Shown piece after piece: positions 11,538 to 22,839 of a stretch of 64,000 bases of DNA. The position numbers were made by a program, and so were the translations under genes. The notes under the pieces are model-generated. The model had not been told where the DNA came from. It did no database searches and saw only the letters and a list, made by a program, of their open reading frames with translations. The stretch is from Myrica gale (lineage: Eukaryota > Streptophyta > Magnoliopsida > Fagales > Myricaceae). Where the stretch lies: the NCBI GenBank assembly GCA_963930655.1, contig OZ005609.1, positions 11,514,501 through 11,578,500 of the forward strand. Direction: 5' to 3'. Each line of letters opens with the position of its first letter. The first letter of the stretch is position 1.

Positions 11538-12817
11538 TGTTGACTTTTAGTGGCAATCGATGTTTTAATGATAATAATAAAAGTAATTGAGATGAATAAC
11601 CAAAGAAGATCAAATATGAGTACGGACCGACCAAACAACAATCAATTCAATGGAAGCAGCTTAAAAGTGAAGACTCAAGACAATAGGATAAACTTCATAC
11701 TAACTCTAGGCTTCACTTTTAATAAGGTTTTGGATCAGACACTTGTATATTTTTCAAATCGTACATAAACTTTTTATATTAAGTTTGATAATCAAAACAT
11801 GCTTCAGGCTTTGTTTTCAAAATCTCTCTATACAAACTCCCAAAACTTATTTATATTTTTGGGAAGTTGGTTTTTGAAATTAAAATTTCAAAAAGGACAA
11901 AAACAAGATTTTCATGTCAAGCCGCTGCACAATTTTCATATAGTGCTCGACTAGGTTTTTTGAACCGGTCAACCGGTCCATTTTCCCAAATGTCAGCACT
12001 TCTAACTTTTTGACCGTTGGGAGGCAACCTAACCTGTAATGGTCGATCGGTACAATGAGAAATTTGACAGATCTCCCCAAACGGTTAGAAACTACTAGTT
12101 TCTAATGTGACCTATATAAGAACCCTCCTAAGGTCTCATAAATGCACTTGAGCAACCATACATCATTTGTTAAGTTTAGAGAGATCAAAAACACTTTTCA
12201 ATCATTTTTCTTATATCATTCACACAAGTTTACATTTTGGCATTCTTGTTACTGTGTGAAGCCAAAGAGAGATAAATTTTCATTGTATTATCTACTCCAA
12301 TATTAAGGGAGTTTGTCGTTTCAAAATCTTTCATACACTTTGTGTAAGAAGATAGAGATTCTTTTGTGTCATTTTGGTGAGGTGTATTTTACGAAATAAA
12401 GAGTTTGAAGATGATTGTTCTCAAATTTGTGTATTTGAGGTTTGGAGATGTGATTCTTAAGCTCAAGTGTAAAGAAACCTTTTGTTTAGTTAAAAGGAAG
12501 ATTAGTGGAGAAACTTCAAAAATTAGATAGAAGTTTGAAGGGTGTACGTAGGCGAGTTTGCCGAACTACCTAAAATTGTTGTGTTTAGTCTTCTATCAAT
12601 TCATCTCATTATATTGCGTTATTCCTTAGTTGCGATAGTCTTGATTGTGATATTTATATTGCATTCCATAAATTGTGTTCTATCCATGATTATTGCAATA
12701 TATATTATTCAATCTAGAACTTTTATCTAGCAAATTAATTAATATTTAGAGGTATTTTCGAAAAAATTTGAAAATATATCCGCCCCGCTTGAGTTCCCTC
12801 TTAATCATATAACTTTA
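11538..12817 (+). repeat. Putative solo LTR, family 1 (copy 1)
   Basis: A 1280-bp repeat beginning TGTTGACTTTTAG, related along its length to 22840-24101: both share CTTCACTTTTxAxAAGG near 300 bp in and the GTAGGCRAGTTTGYCGAAC block near the end. Flanked on both sides by CCACA (11533-11537 and 12818-12822), a 5-bp target duplication. Length, TG start and duplication fit a solo LTR, probably copia-type, though the last two bases read TA rather than CA. No coding content. Confidence 0.62.
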
Positions 12818-12996
12818 CCACATGCAGTACGGTTCTCTGCGAAGTATATATATATCAACGAGGAGCTCTAGCGTAATTCCGTATAATTTCCCATTTTATT
12901 CCTAGAATTCCCATATAATAACAATGTTTATATTCATTATCCAAAAATTATTGTTATTAAACTTTGATAATATAAAATAATGAAATGGAGTGATGG

Positions 12997-15108
12997 CAGT
13001 GGCGGAACCAGGAATGAAAATTAACCCGGGCGAACTTTTAAAGTAAAATAACGGAAATTTTTTTGTATACGTAATGTAAAAAATTATCTTAGAATTACAA
13101 TATCAAAATATTAAAGACTAAAAACATAAAAAATATTGAATTACACATACCGTACTATGTACTATGACTGAGAGGGGACAATTGGATCTTACGGTTGTGC
13201 ATCTTCTGAAAACATTGCAAAATGACTTCATTCTCAATAGTTTCAAAAATTTCCTGCTCGATGTACACTACCATGCAATCATTCATCCAATCATCTCTCA
13301 TCTTATTACACAAATCAGTTTTAATAATTTTCATCGCAGATAACACTCTCTCAACGGTTGCAGTCGTAACAGGTAAGATCAATGCCAACGTAACAAGAAG
13401 ATAAACCAATGGATACAAAATATTCTTTCTGGTCTCAACCATCTTCATAGCAAGAGTTCCAATATCTTGAACCCCAAAAAAAAATTAGTTCTTCTAACAT
13501 CTCTAATGCAGGTGTCAAGCTGATCTCTAAGTACCACGCGATCAATTGTTGAGAAATCTTCAGGGTAAAATTCAACAAGACGACATAATCTATCAAGATC
13601 AAATGCTGAGAATGAGTCTCTTGGATTAAGACATGTTATGCAAAGAAGTAACTTCATACTTATTTTTGTGAAACGATTATTCATCTCCTGAGCAATCAAA
13701 TCAATAACCTGACATAAGACTTCCACACGAAAATAATGCAAATAAGTAATTGTTTGCCCTCTACGCCTCGAACGACCGCGAGTTTGTATAATGTTTTCCA
13801 TATTGGGCACATTGATAAAATTATTCAGACAAAATTTTTTGACTTCTTCCAAAAATTGGGCTCAACTAAGGTTGTTCTAGGCTCAACAACATCACAATCC
13901 AACCTAAAAACTACTACACAAATAACATCTCTTCCTCCGGTTTCCTTCACAATCCAACCTAGAGTTAAGCAAGAAATGAAAAAAATTTTAAAGAAAGGAG
14001 ATTACCTACCGCAAATGTCCTTCCAGCAAATATGCAAGTATATTGACAAAGTTCAAATGTGCTTCCAGCAATGGATTTTGATCTTTACTACACAAATCCA
14101 CATAAAGAACAATAAGTTAACAAGTAAATATTTAATTTGCTACATAATTTATTTCCCAGCAATGTAGGAACATAATTATCTATAAAGAATAATAACTGAG
14201 TGCGAACATAATTATCTATAATAATAAAAAAGTGCAAGCATAATTGAAATAAATAGGAATTTACTATAAGAGAGGGATGAAAGTGACTGATTAAAACACA
14301 TTCACACTATATGGATGTCATTAGAAGAAACATTGAAAACCCAAACAATCAATGTGATCTACCCAGATATTAGGGAGTTTATATGTGTTTTACAGGAAAA
14401 TGGGGAGGAAAAGAAAGTCATTAGAACTGCATATTAATATAAGGTAGAGTTTCAATTTATATATGATAGATTTACAATAGTACTATGGGTAAATTATTCT
14501 TAATTGTACTACATCACCTCCCTCCCAAAAAAAGTAAACAAAAAAAAAGACTGCTCCTGTAAAATGGAAGGGAAAAAACTACAGTACCAGCAGAAGCAGG
14601 AACTGAGAATGCAGAAAGTGCTCATGCAAAGGTATTACGCAATAACAAAAACCCTAAGCTCGTCTCTGTCTCCTCTGGTAATGCGGGTATCTGCATCGAG
14701 ATACGTGACTTCAAATTCACCACTTCCAGTATTTGATGGAGGCCTTAACACATCTGGAATCCGCGGTATCTCGAATGGTGGTAATTGTGAGTCTGTGACA
14801 AGTTTCCACAATTCCACTTGCCTTTACTTTATAGATGTTTTCTCAAATGGATTTTTATCTTTGCAGATCCTATTCCCATTAAAAGTGAAAGCTTAATAAT
14901 GATGTTCGTTTTCTCATTTACTACTCAGAGAGTCACCCGGGCGGGCTTATGTTGGCCTAGGCCAACCAGGGCGGTCCAGGCCAACTTTTTTTTTAAAAAA
15001 AAAATACATTAATTTTTATTTTATTTTTAAAAAATACATAAAAAAAAATTTTTTAGGGGCGGACCCCGGGCGGCCGCCCAGGCTCGACCGGGCCTGGGTC
15101 CGCCCCTG
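12997..15108 (-). mobile_element. hAT transposon, 2.1 kb, decayed
   Basis: Exact 8-bp target duplications AGTGATGG flank the element at 12989-12996 and 15109-15116. The ends are short inverted repeats (CAGTGGCGGAACCAGG at left; the right end reverse-complements to CAGGGGCGGACCCAGG). Inside, on the minus strand, are two pieces of a hAT transposase. Eight-bp duplications, the CAGNGGCGG end and the transposase type all agree on hAT. GC-rich subterminal blocks at 14938-14975 and 15055-15108 could form hairpins. Confidence 0.88.
13155..13852 (-). pseudogene. hAT transposase C-terminal region (ZMYM1/TTF-type)
   Basis: The downstream piece (13155-13448) has the hAT dimerisation domain pattern of the zinc-finger MYM type 1-like plant family: PLVYLLVTLALILPVTTATV, ERVLSAMKIIKTDLCNKMRD, then WMNDCMVVYIE. 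The upstream piece (13445-13852) contains the preceding helical part (QVIDLIAQEMNNRFTK, DSFSAFDLDRLCRLVEFYPE). The two pieces are in different frames around 13445, so there is a frameshift. The N-terminal zinc finger and the first catalytic residues are not visible. Non-functional; any mobility would need a transposase supplied from elsewhere. Confidence 0.75.
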
Positions 15109-15367
15109 AGTGATGGAGTGGAAGCGACTTGGAATTTTTGTATTGAGAATTTGTTTTATCGAATTGTACACTTAACAATAAATCCTCTCATATGCTTCGT
15201 AGCTTTCTCGGTCTAATTGCGACAAAAAATGAAGTGTAGTATCATATGATTTATCAGTTTTCTCTCACTTGGCAACCACAATACTTGAGTAAGAATTTGG
15301 AACCAAACAAAGGTGGGTTCCTTTTTCCAAGATACACAACGATATGCACGAATAAAAATCTAACTTC

Positions 15368-15598
15368 TACTACAAAAAATAGGGCTATAGCAACGGTCGG
15401 CTATAGGCCAAAAGACCTATAGCAGCGTTTTTTTTATCTCCGTCGGGATATGTTTTAGCGGCAGTTTTCGCGACCGCTGGTGAAAACCTTGACCTATAGT
15501 GACGGTCACTTAACAGCGATCACGACCTCCGCTAAAGACCCGCAACACTTTTTTTTATTTTTTAGCAGCATTTTAGAAAACGCCGCTATAGACTAGTG
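15368..15598. mobile_element. CACTA-type MITE (231 bp)
   Basis: The right end is TAGTG (15594-15598), the inverse of CACTA; the left end reads TACTACAAAAAAT, one base from the usual CACTACAAAAAA. Both subterminal regions carry the CTATAGCRRCG motif in opposite orientation, and similar motifs (CTATAG, CGGTCG, CCGCTAAAG) repeat inside, as in En/Spm elements. No coding capacity. The flanking trinucleotides (TTC and GAC) do not match, so the duplication is lost or the limits are slightly off. Confidence 0.58.
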
Positions 15599-17008
15599 GA
15601 CGGTGAGGATAAAATTTGCATGATCAAATGGCTAAGATCGGGACATGTCACTTAATGAATTTGACCCGCGGTGTGACTCGATTCGAGCTTCATCCGACCC
15701 GGCTGGGACGCTAACCCGCGAATTGAGTCGTTAAAAAAATTCACTTCTTCTTCGCATTGCCCCCCCAAACCCACTGTACCACAGCACAACCGCCCGTTCA
15801 CCCCATAGCAGCCCAGCCTCCCGTCGCCGGTCCAGCCTCCTGTTCGCGGTTTCTTTTTTGTTTTCGCTGCCAGAGCAAAGTCTTCGAAGTCAAGTACTCC
15901 TTTTGGGCCTTCAACTATCGCTTTTTGCACCTGTGTTGTTTTCTAGTTTTGGATCTGGGAGCTTCCGGAGCATGCTATGACTGGTTTAGTAGGAAAATTT
16001 CGACCATCTATCCCTCTGAGTTAGGTAAAGTTATGCTTTCTTAACTAAAAAGCTAGTTTACTTTGAGATCGAACAAGTAGACAGTAGATAATGGTAATTG
16101 TGAAGAAGGGACAATCATATTTCATGATTGGGCATGGAGAGGAGGGATTTTGCGGTTTGGCTCAATGGGGTTGCTCAATGCGATTGGGCACGGTTTGGCT
16201 CAACGGTGAGGAAGGGCGTGATTGGGAATGAGTTGAATTTGTATCTGTATGTATATTTGCATATCTGGAATGATTGTTTTTTCGTTTGTTGTATGCAGAG
16301 TCTCCATATGAGTTTTTTGCAGAGAACAAGTACATTGTTGGGTTTGATAATCTAGGTTTCGTTTACTTTTCTTTTTTAATAGATTAGACCTCTTTCTCTT
16401 CTCAGTGAAAACTAAGGGAAAATTAGGTGAAAGAGTTTCAATTGTGCAACTATCTTTGATTGTTTCACATCAAATTGGTTGGAAGTACTAAAGTTCCAGC
16501 GAAAAGGAAGTATAGAAATCAAAGTTTTTCAATAGGCTTGGAACTTGGAAGTTGTCTGTGGGCAAGGCAATCAGCTTAGCTTTGTTTTTCAATAGGCTTT
16601 CTGTTTTTTGTTAGGGCATAAACAAGTAGTGGCTTTCTAGTCTCTGTCAATATCCTAGAAGATCATATCTTTTATGGGGTCTCAAGCTACAGTAACAACT
16701 TCACCCTAGCGGCATAAAAGTCCAAAACATTCTCAAATAGTTTCTTTAGATTTTGCTCTGAAATGGTCCCACTATTGCTTGAAGCCAATCTCCAATGAAT
16801 CTAAGCCAATCTACAATTTTTTCAGTATAGAATAGATGGATGGATATCAAAAAACATGTTTCCTTTTCCTGATTAGCATGTGAAACGTTACTTTGCAGAT
16901 AGTCTGTAATAATTATATCAGATAATTTTGCCTAGTTTATCGGATACTGGCCTCTTGTTTTCATGTTAGTGCTGATTAGTATATTATCACATTCTCAATC
17001 AAATGCAG

Positions 17009-17339
17009 GTGTACCATCCTAATATTGACTTAGAAGGAAATGTCTGCCTCAACATTCTAAGAGAAGACTGGAAACCTGTTTTAAATATCAACACTATAAT
17101 TTACGGGTTGTTTCATCTTTTCATTGTATGGATTATTCTTTCACAAGTACATTCCTGCAATTAGTTTGGATCCTTTTAATGATAATTTGTTTGCACAACA
17201 GGAGCCTAATTGTGAAGATCCACTCAATCATGACGCAGTTGCAGTTTTAAGAGACAATCCAAAGTTGTTTGAATCCAACGTGCGTAGGGCAATGACTGGT
17301 GGGTATGTAGGGCAGACCCTCTTCCCACGTTGTCTATAG
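17009..17339 (+). pseudogene. NEDD8-conjugating enzyme (UBC12/RCE1) last two exons
   Basis: Exon 17009-17125 (after GCAG, before GTATGG) encodes [20 protein letters not shown] then [18 protein letters not shown]. Exon 17202-17339 (after CAACAG) encodes [20 protein letters not shown] and ends [13 protein letters not shown] plus stop. This is the C-terminal half of the E2 that transfers RUB/NEDD8 to cullins, and it includes the catalytic cysteine (NVCLNI). The N-terminal exons that dock the E1 and the first part of the UBC fold are not visible upstream to 15.6 kb, so a working E2 is unlikely. The intron is kept, so this is a genomic fragment; its place between MULE-type ends suggests capture. 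Confidence 0.8.
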
Positions 17340-17903
17340 AAGCACCAGAGTTCATTGCTTGAAGATGCAAGGGCTGTAAATTTGGTTGCGGGTCTTCCCA
17401 AAGTGATGTTTGGACATGAAGCTTCGAAATGTAAAGACCAACTGGAAGATGTTTGTATGCTGTGTAACTTGTGATGTGTTTCAGTTATTGGTTGGGGTCA
17501 TCTAGTTTTTCTTTATTTTGATGTGAATCACCGGGACAAGACTTTTGTAATGTATCTTATTTCTTTCATATTTCTTGGGAGAACATATGCCTTTTATTGC
17601 CATGACTGAGCAAATTATGCGAAAACTCTTAACTTTGTGTTTTGTACTTGTCTTCAACTGTGTTTCCAAATTGCAATGTTGCCAGATCAGGAAACTAAGA
17701 AATTGGATCCAGAACATCTTCTTGAAATGAATTTGCATCATGACCATAATAGTTGAGAAGGTTCTAACTAAGTCCACAGACACCATAACCAAAAGAAGAA
17801 ATAATGTTCATCACAATCTGCAAATACATTCTAATTTATATTCATTGAAGAGTACAAGCAGTTCCTTACATAACTAATTGAGTATGTCATCATCCTTACA
17901 TAA

Positions 17904-18490
17904 TTAAACTAAACCAAGATAGCCCAAAAAAAAACCCACACACAAACAAATCAACATCATCCTCATCATTTTAGAACGTTCAGTCTCTTTCACACGCAGT
18001 TCTTCTCTTAATTGAAGCTGCGCTTCTATCACTCGCATCTTCTCTTCCATTCTTTTTAGTAAATCCTCCATTCGTGCTAGGAGATCTTCCATGGTGTTCA
18101 GTCGGTGATCCATTTTCTTCTTTTCCTCAATAAGATCGCGAATGTGAACATCTTCGAGTTCTAAATCGGATTTGGTTATACCACTTAAAAAAGTTGCAAG
18201 CGGTTTCGTTTTGCAAAATTGAATTTAGAAATTTAAATGAGAGAGTTAACAACAATATGTCCAAAAAGTACTATTACAAACATGAGACATACTACCTGTT
18301 TTCCAAAATGGGGACAACCATATAAACGACGTCCTTTATTTTGCGGCGTCTTGCTAGTCTTAATTTGAGCTGGAAGGCCACACTTGCATTTTGTAGTTGA
18401 AGGGCGTGAGACGTTTGCAACAAGGCTACTACTCCCATATGAGAACACCGAAGACATGGACGAATCCATTTCCCTTGTTTGTCTGCTCAT
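17904..18490 (-). pseudogene. GRF-type zinc-finger, coiled-coil, TM protein (frameshifted)
   Basis: Exon 1 (about 18303-18490, minus) encodes a Ser-rich start and the first half of a GRF zinc finger: CKCGLPAQIKTSKTPQNKGR then RLYGCPHFG, before a GTAGTA donor. Exon 2 (about 17904-18225) begins with the rest of the finger (ACNFFKWYNQ), then a long coiled coil (EDLLARMEDLLKRMEEKM...), and ends in a hydrophobic segment (LICLCVGFFLGYLGLV). This order is typical of the small plant GRF proteins common in plant genomes and often linked to transposons. Between NQ and SDLELED the frame shifts by one base, so the copy is probably broken unless splicing differs. A start at 18487 (MSRQTREMDSS) is one option; I am unsure of it. 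Confidence 0.65.
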
Positions 18491-19779
18491 TAAAGTTGAT
18501 TTGGAATATATTACTTGAATTTGAAATAGCATCTATAAAAATCCACCATGGATACTTACAAAGTGAATACCAATATGTAAATTTGGGAAGGTGATGATCT
18601 GAAGGGAATCTGGGAACACAAACAATAAGATTCTAGGGTAGCAAAGCAGGTTCTACAATTGCCTTTTTTACCCTATTTTTCTTTGATGAAATGTGGAAAA
18701 TGACAACATGACATTTTAAGAGTGATCACTTAACAAAGCAATTCACGGAAACCATCCCACGTGTGGAACACAATTAACAGTTAAAAAAATGATAAATTTG
18801 GAGGAAAAGATAAAAAAAGACAGTTGTTTTAGTCTTTCTTTAGTATTCTTAATTTCAGGTATATAAAATGCAGAAATTTTATTCATTATTTATGTTTCAC
18901 TTTTCTGGGTGTACTCAGCTGAGCAACCCAGCATTTCAAAAAGAATGCCCCAACTTGCACAAACAACCAAAAGTGTATTCTGCAGTGTGGTTCACTACAC
19001 TGCAAGGCTATTCACAGTCATGTACAAGCTTAAATGTGCAATTTATAGCAAAGAACTGATCATGGTGTAAAGGGAACAATTAAATAAGGGATGAGAAAAG
19101 GTTCATACTGCTAACTCGTAACGAATTATCATCTAGAAAGAAAGTGCAACTTAATATTCCTTTAGCAGCTCCAAGTAAAACTGAAGAGGCATTGTTCTGC
19201 CCATTGCCCATGCCAAAATTATCTGCTTATGTCCTTGTTTCCTATCAACCATTGTACCCTTGCCAAAAACGACAGATTCACTTCACCATGCACATAGAAA
19301 ACCTCTCTGTTTCACGAACTTGACCAAGCTTACAGAATCCATTCATCAAGGAGTCAAATGAATATAATCATATTAAATCCTAACTCCAACATCTGATCTG
19401 AACCCTAATAGCATCATCCATCTTTCAGACATCAACCTCAACACCCTCTTGGTCCTTCCACATCTCTCAAACTAACGTACCCATCAATCAAATAGTTATA
19501 AGTCACAACATTAATTTGCTTCAAAACCCGAATCCTCCATTTCTTTCAAAAATTCCTTCAATCTACTCACTTTCCCCTCCTTGCATTATGCATTCACCAT
19601 TATGGTATAAGAAAATTGCAGCACAAAACGGGTAGAGTACATCCGGAAAAAAAAACCAAAACATCAACGAAATCAATTTGCAAGACCTCTATTTCAAAAT
19701 CAAACACCCAAGAACCACACATCATAACTATAATCTACCGAACGAAATCAGGACACAAAATAGAATCGATACCTTTTTT

Positions 19780-19965
19780 TATAGTCTTCGACGGTGGGCG
19801 ACGGGGAGCTGGGGGAGGCTGGGCGCGACGAGAAGGAAGACAACAAGCTGGGTTTGCATTTGTCTTTCTACATTGGTACCTTTTTGACAGTCTTCGACGG
19901 TGGGCGGCGGAGGATCGACGATGAGGAGCTGGGGGAGGCTGGGTGACGTGCGAAGAAGAAGATTT
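19780..19965. repeat. Imperfect direct repeat in element B subterminal region
   Basis: Two copies of AGTCTTCGACGGTGGGCG followed by GGAGCTGGGGGAGGCTGGG, one starting near 19783 and one near 19890, spaced about 105 bp. The second copy has an added GGCGGAGGATCGACGAT segment. Confidence 0.65.
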
Positions 19966-20161
19966 TGAAGAGGACAAGTCAAAAGGCACGCGGGTGGGTG
20001 AAAGTTTGAATGGATGGGTTGCTCTGTTAAATGGGTCGGGCAAATGGTGAGTAAATTTTAATTGACGTGGTGAAAATCCAACGGTTGGAGTTTGAAGGAG
20101 AAATCCCCTCCGTTGCTCAGCACCATCAGCAGGTTAAGTGCCAAGCATAATAACCGATCCC

Positions 20162-20213
20162 TGAACTCTGCAGCCTTTGCTTCCATCTTGGCCTGCCTTG
20201 TCGCTTCCTGCTT
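20162..20213 (-). pseudogene. Exon fragment cut by element B
   Basis: Read on the minus strand, this starts just after a TATATAG acceptor and encodes KQEATRQAKMEAKAAEF. It stops exactly at the outer edge of the MULE-type terminus at 20161. The helical, charged composition looks like a real exon interrupted by insertion. I do not recognise the parent protein. The other half is not visible beyond the left side of element B. Confidence 0.4.
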
Positions 20214-20477
20214 CTATATAACTTCAAACACCTATACCACCAAAAGGCAACCACGAAGTTTCCTCCACAAGTCATCAATTCCAATCAAGCCAACAGAACA
20301 AAGAGCTGTTTAATGCACTTCCAAAAATTTCTGCTTCCTGAAGTATGATTTATGCCAAAAAAAAAAAAAGAACAATTGCATTTCCTTTCTACTGCTTCTT
20401 TCCAACTAGACAAGGCTTGAAACTACTAAATTCAAACCAATTTCAAAAAATCCACTAGTCATATATATCTCACCTAC

Positions 20478-21400
20478 CTTCAAACGTTCAATCTCACCAT
20501 AAAGATCCTTGATGAGAGTTGACTTCATCAACGTAACAAAATCAAAGAATGAATTGCCTAGAGAAATAATACAATAATTATGAACTACTTTGACCATACA
20601 AGGTATCTCTAAGTTACTGAGTCCAGAACCAAGAACTTGCATGCAATGAAGTCTGCCCAGAGGACATCTCTACCCCATGTTCAAGCTCTACTAGAATAAA
20701 TACTCTGACATTAGACTATCCATCAGCAAATAACATATAAGACCATCAACAAAACTTAACCAGGAACAACATATAAGGCAAATGAAACATTAGCTCAAAT
20801 TAAAACCATCCTTTTCAAGGAGACTAATAGAGTTTATCATTTTGTTGTTACAATCTCGAAGTCACAAGTAGGACTCAAATAATGGCAGAAATAATAGTTC
20901 TTTCAATCACATAGGAAACTAAATGCTAAACCAATAAGAGAGAGCACTCGAAAGACTTCACGACAGAAAAGATAAAGGATATAATCATTTGTCAGAAAAG
21001 ATAAAGGGGGCAAGTGCTGGATAACTTGCAGAAAAATAAATTAAAATAAGTACAAATATTGTTACCTGATAATTGAATACACAAATATTGTTACCTTTGA
21101 CCTCTTGCATTCACCTTCCATCGTGTAAGTCTTCCATGTACCAGTTTGACCATATGAAAATATTGCACAGTTGAAGCCCTCTAACACTTCATGCACTATT
21201 GGAATCACTGCAGAGCTTCCTTGCAAAACCAGGGTTTACCAAAAATATGCCTCTAACTCATTGTACTCTGTTTTTTAGCTTCCCTGCAATGTTTTGGGAC
21301 ACAACCACTTCTCTACTGTAATCATTGAAAGCAACAACCTGCGGCGCATTGCTCCGCAATTCTCCTTCAGTCTTTAAATGAAAACATAGCGGTAGAACAC
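20478..21400 (-). pseudogene. Kinesin-5 (BimC/Eg5-type) motor fragment
   Basis: Three minus-strand exon pieces match plant kinesin-5. The first (about 21258-21400) has ELRSNAPQVVAFNDYSREVV then VSQNIAGK, from the motor N terminus. The second (about 21095-21220) has [20 protein letters not shown] then [19 protein letters not shown], the P-loop exon ending at a GTAAC donor. The third (about 20478-20530) has LMKSTLIKDLYGEIERLK, from the neck region after the motor. Most of the motor between pieces two and three is missing, and the P-loop reads GQTGTWKT where GQTGTGKT is needed to bind ATP. Kinesin-5 slides antiparallel microtubules in spindles; this copy could not. Confidence 0.75.
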
Positions 21401-21818
21401 AAAATGAAGTGAAATGCAGTGGTCTACTAAATGAAAACAACACAAATACTCAAGAAATGCCAAAATAAATCACAGTAGTCATACTTACAACCTCAAGATC
21501 TTTTTATAGGATTCTGAAATTGATTTCCAGGGACTGATATAGGTTACGGATTAACATATACGGTGGCTACACCTCAAAAACAAAGAGGGGAAGAAGATAA
21601 ATTACCAGAAAAAAGTCGGTGTGCGGTGGTGCAACGTCCAGCGGCTTACGGAGAGCAAAATCTTAGACAGAAAACAGCAATGAGAGAGAAAACGAGATGG
21701 ACAGAAAGAGAAAGAGATGAAGAACTAGACTCTGAATGGAAGAGAGAAACGAGAGAGCGAAACAAAGAGAACTAAAACTTACTTGGGCGGAGGCAAATGT
21801 TTGAAAGATGCTGACTCC

Positions 21819-21865
21819 CAGTGGCGGATTTAAGGGGCCAACTGGGCCTGGCCGTACATGCAAAA
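21819..21865 (+). mobile_element. Isolated hAT-type terminus
   Basis: CAGTGGCGGATTTAAGG followed by GGCCAACTGGGCCTGGCC resembles the left end of the hAT element at 12997 (CAGTGGCGGAACCAGG). I found no matching inverted end downstream, so it is probably a truncated copy. Confidence 0.45.
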
Positions 21866-22839
21866 TGTTTGAATTTTTTTATTATTCTAACTAATCTGCT
21901 CATTTTTAGACAAGATTTGTCATTTTAATGATTTAATGTGTTCTATAATTCTAGTAAATAAATGAAGATTTAAGTTATTTCAGATAAAGAAAACTCACAA
22001 ATAGATTTTTATTACTGCTACAATTAGTATGACTTTCCACTAAAATACTATAATATTCTACATTTTATTCATTTGATTGCTAACAAATATATACAAAAAC
22101 CTAATAAAATACTAAGAGGAGGTAGTAGATCAGATGACAAAATCTTGAAGTAAAAAGAGAAAAATCACATAAGTGCATTTCTCTGCTTTCATCTACTGAA
22201 TTATTTGTGCTACTACATGGTTGAGTTGTGAAATTATTAATGTGCATTATATTGAATTGTGAAATTGTGATCAGATTTTAAAATTAAATTGAAATTGTGA
22301 TTAGGACTAGGTTGTGAAATTGTGATTATGACATGTTGTGACTTATGAAATTATATTGATGAAATTTGTTTTGTTTTGTTTAAATACTAGATAGGTTTTG
22401 ACTTATTTTAATAAATAGTCATTGAATTTTTAAATTAATCATAAAAGCCTTCATCAGTCACAATTTTTATCAAAAGTCTTTCATTAAATTTCTATCTATA
22501 AAGTTAACTATTTGCATTCCATTCGAATGCACTTGTCAACTAAAATTAAAATCACGTGACTTATAATTTTTCTAAGTTTTTTTATAATTTTTTGTTTTTT
22601 AAAAGAAAAATGAAGTAAATTAATTAAATTATTTTAAAAATATAAAATTAATAAAAAAAAACTTTAAAAATTATAAGTTACATTATTTTTAGTTTTTGGG
22701 TAACATGTGTGAACTTATAATTGAATCTAACGTGTGAATCATTAATTTTGATAATAAAATTTTAAGACAATTGACTTTTTTTAAAAAAATTATAAAATCA
22801 TGAACCTTTATGATTAAGTTGAAATCTGAAGGATTATTT
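21866..22839. other. AT-rich intergenic DNA
   Basis: Very AT-rich with many poly-A/T runs; repeated GAAATTGTGATYA motifs near 22255-22330. No gene seen. Confidence 0.5.

Larger units (their letters stand above)
15599..20161. mobile_element. MULE-like element B carrying host gene pieces
   Basis: The right end (19990-20161) ends GCATAATAACCGATCCC and is a diverged copy of the element A terminus, including the CGTTGCTCAGCACC block and the GGGTCGGGCAAATGG block. At the left, 15599-15700 resembles the subterminal part of the same TIR (AAATGGCTAAGATCGGGACA...GACCCG), but its outermost ~40 bp are missing, apparently replaced by the adjoining CACTA-type MITE. Inside are two exons of a NEDD8-conjugating enzyme and a GRF zinc-finger gene, both with introns, so genomic DNA rather than cDNA was acquired. 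No transposase is present. Confidence 0.55.

Noticed and set aside
17124..17339. 71-aa protein starting at 17124
   Set aside because: Its first 25 residues are intron; the real coding part is the UBC12 exon from 17202.
20406..20642. A 78-aa minus-strand gene
   Set aside because: Only the inner LMKSTLIKDLYGEIERLK segment is coding-like (kinesin-5 neck); the rest is intron read-through.
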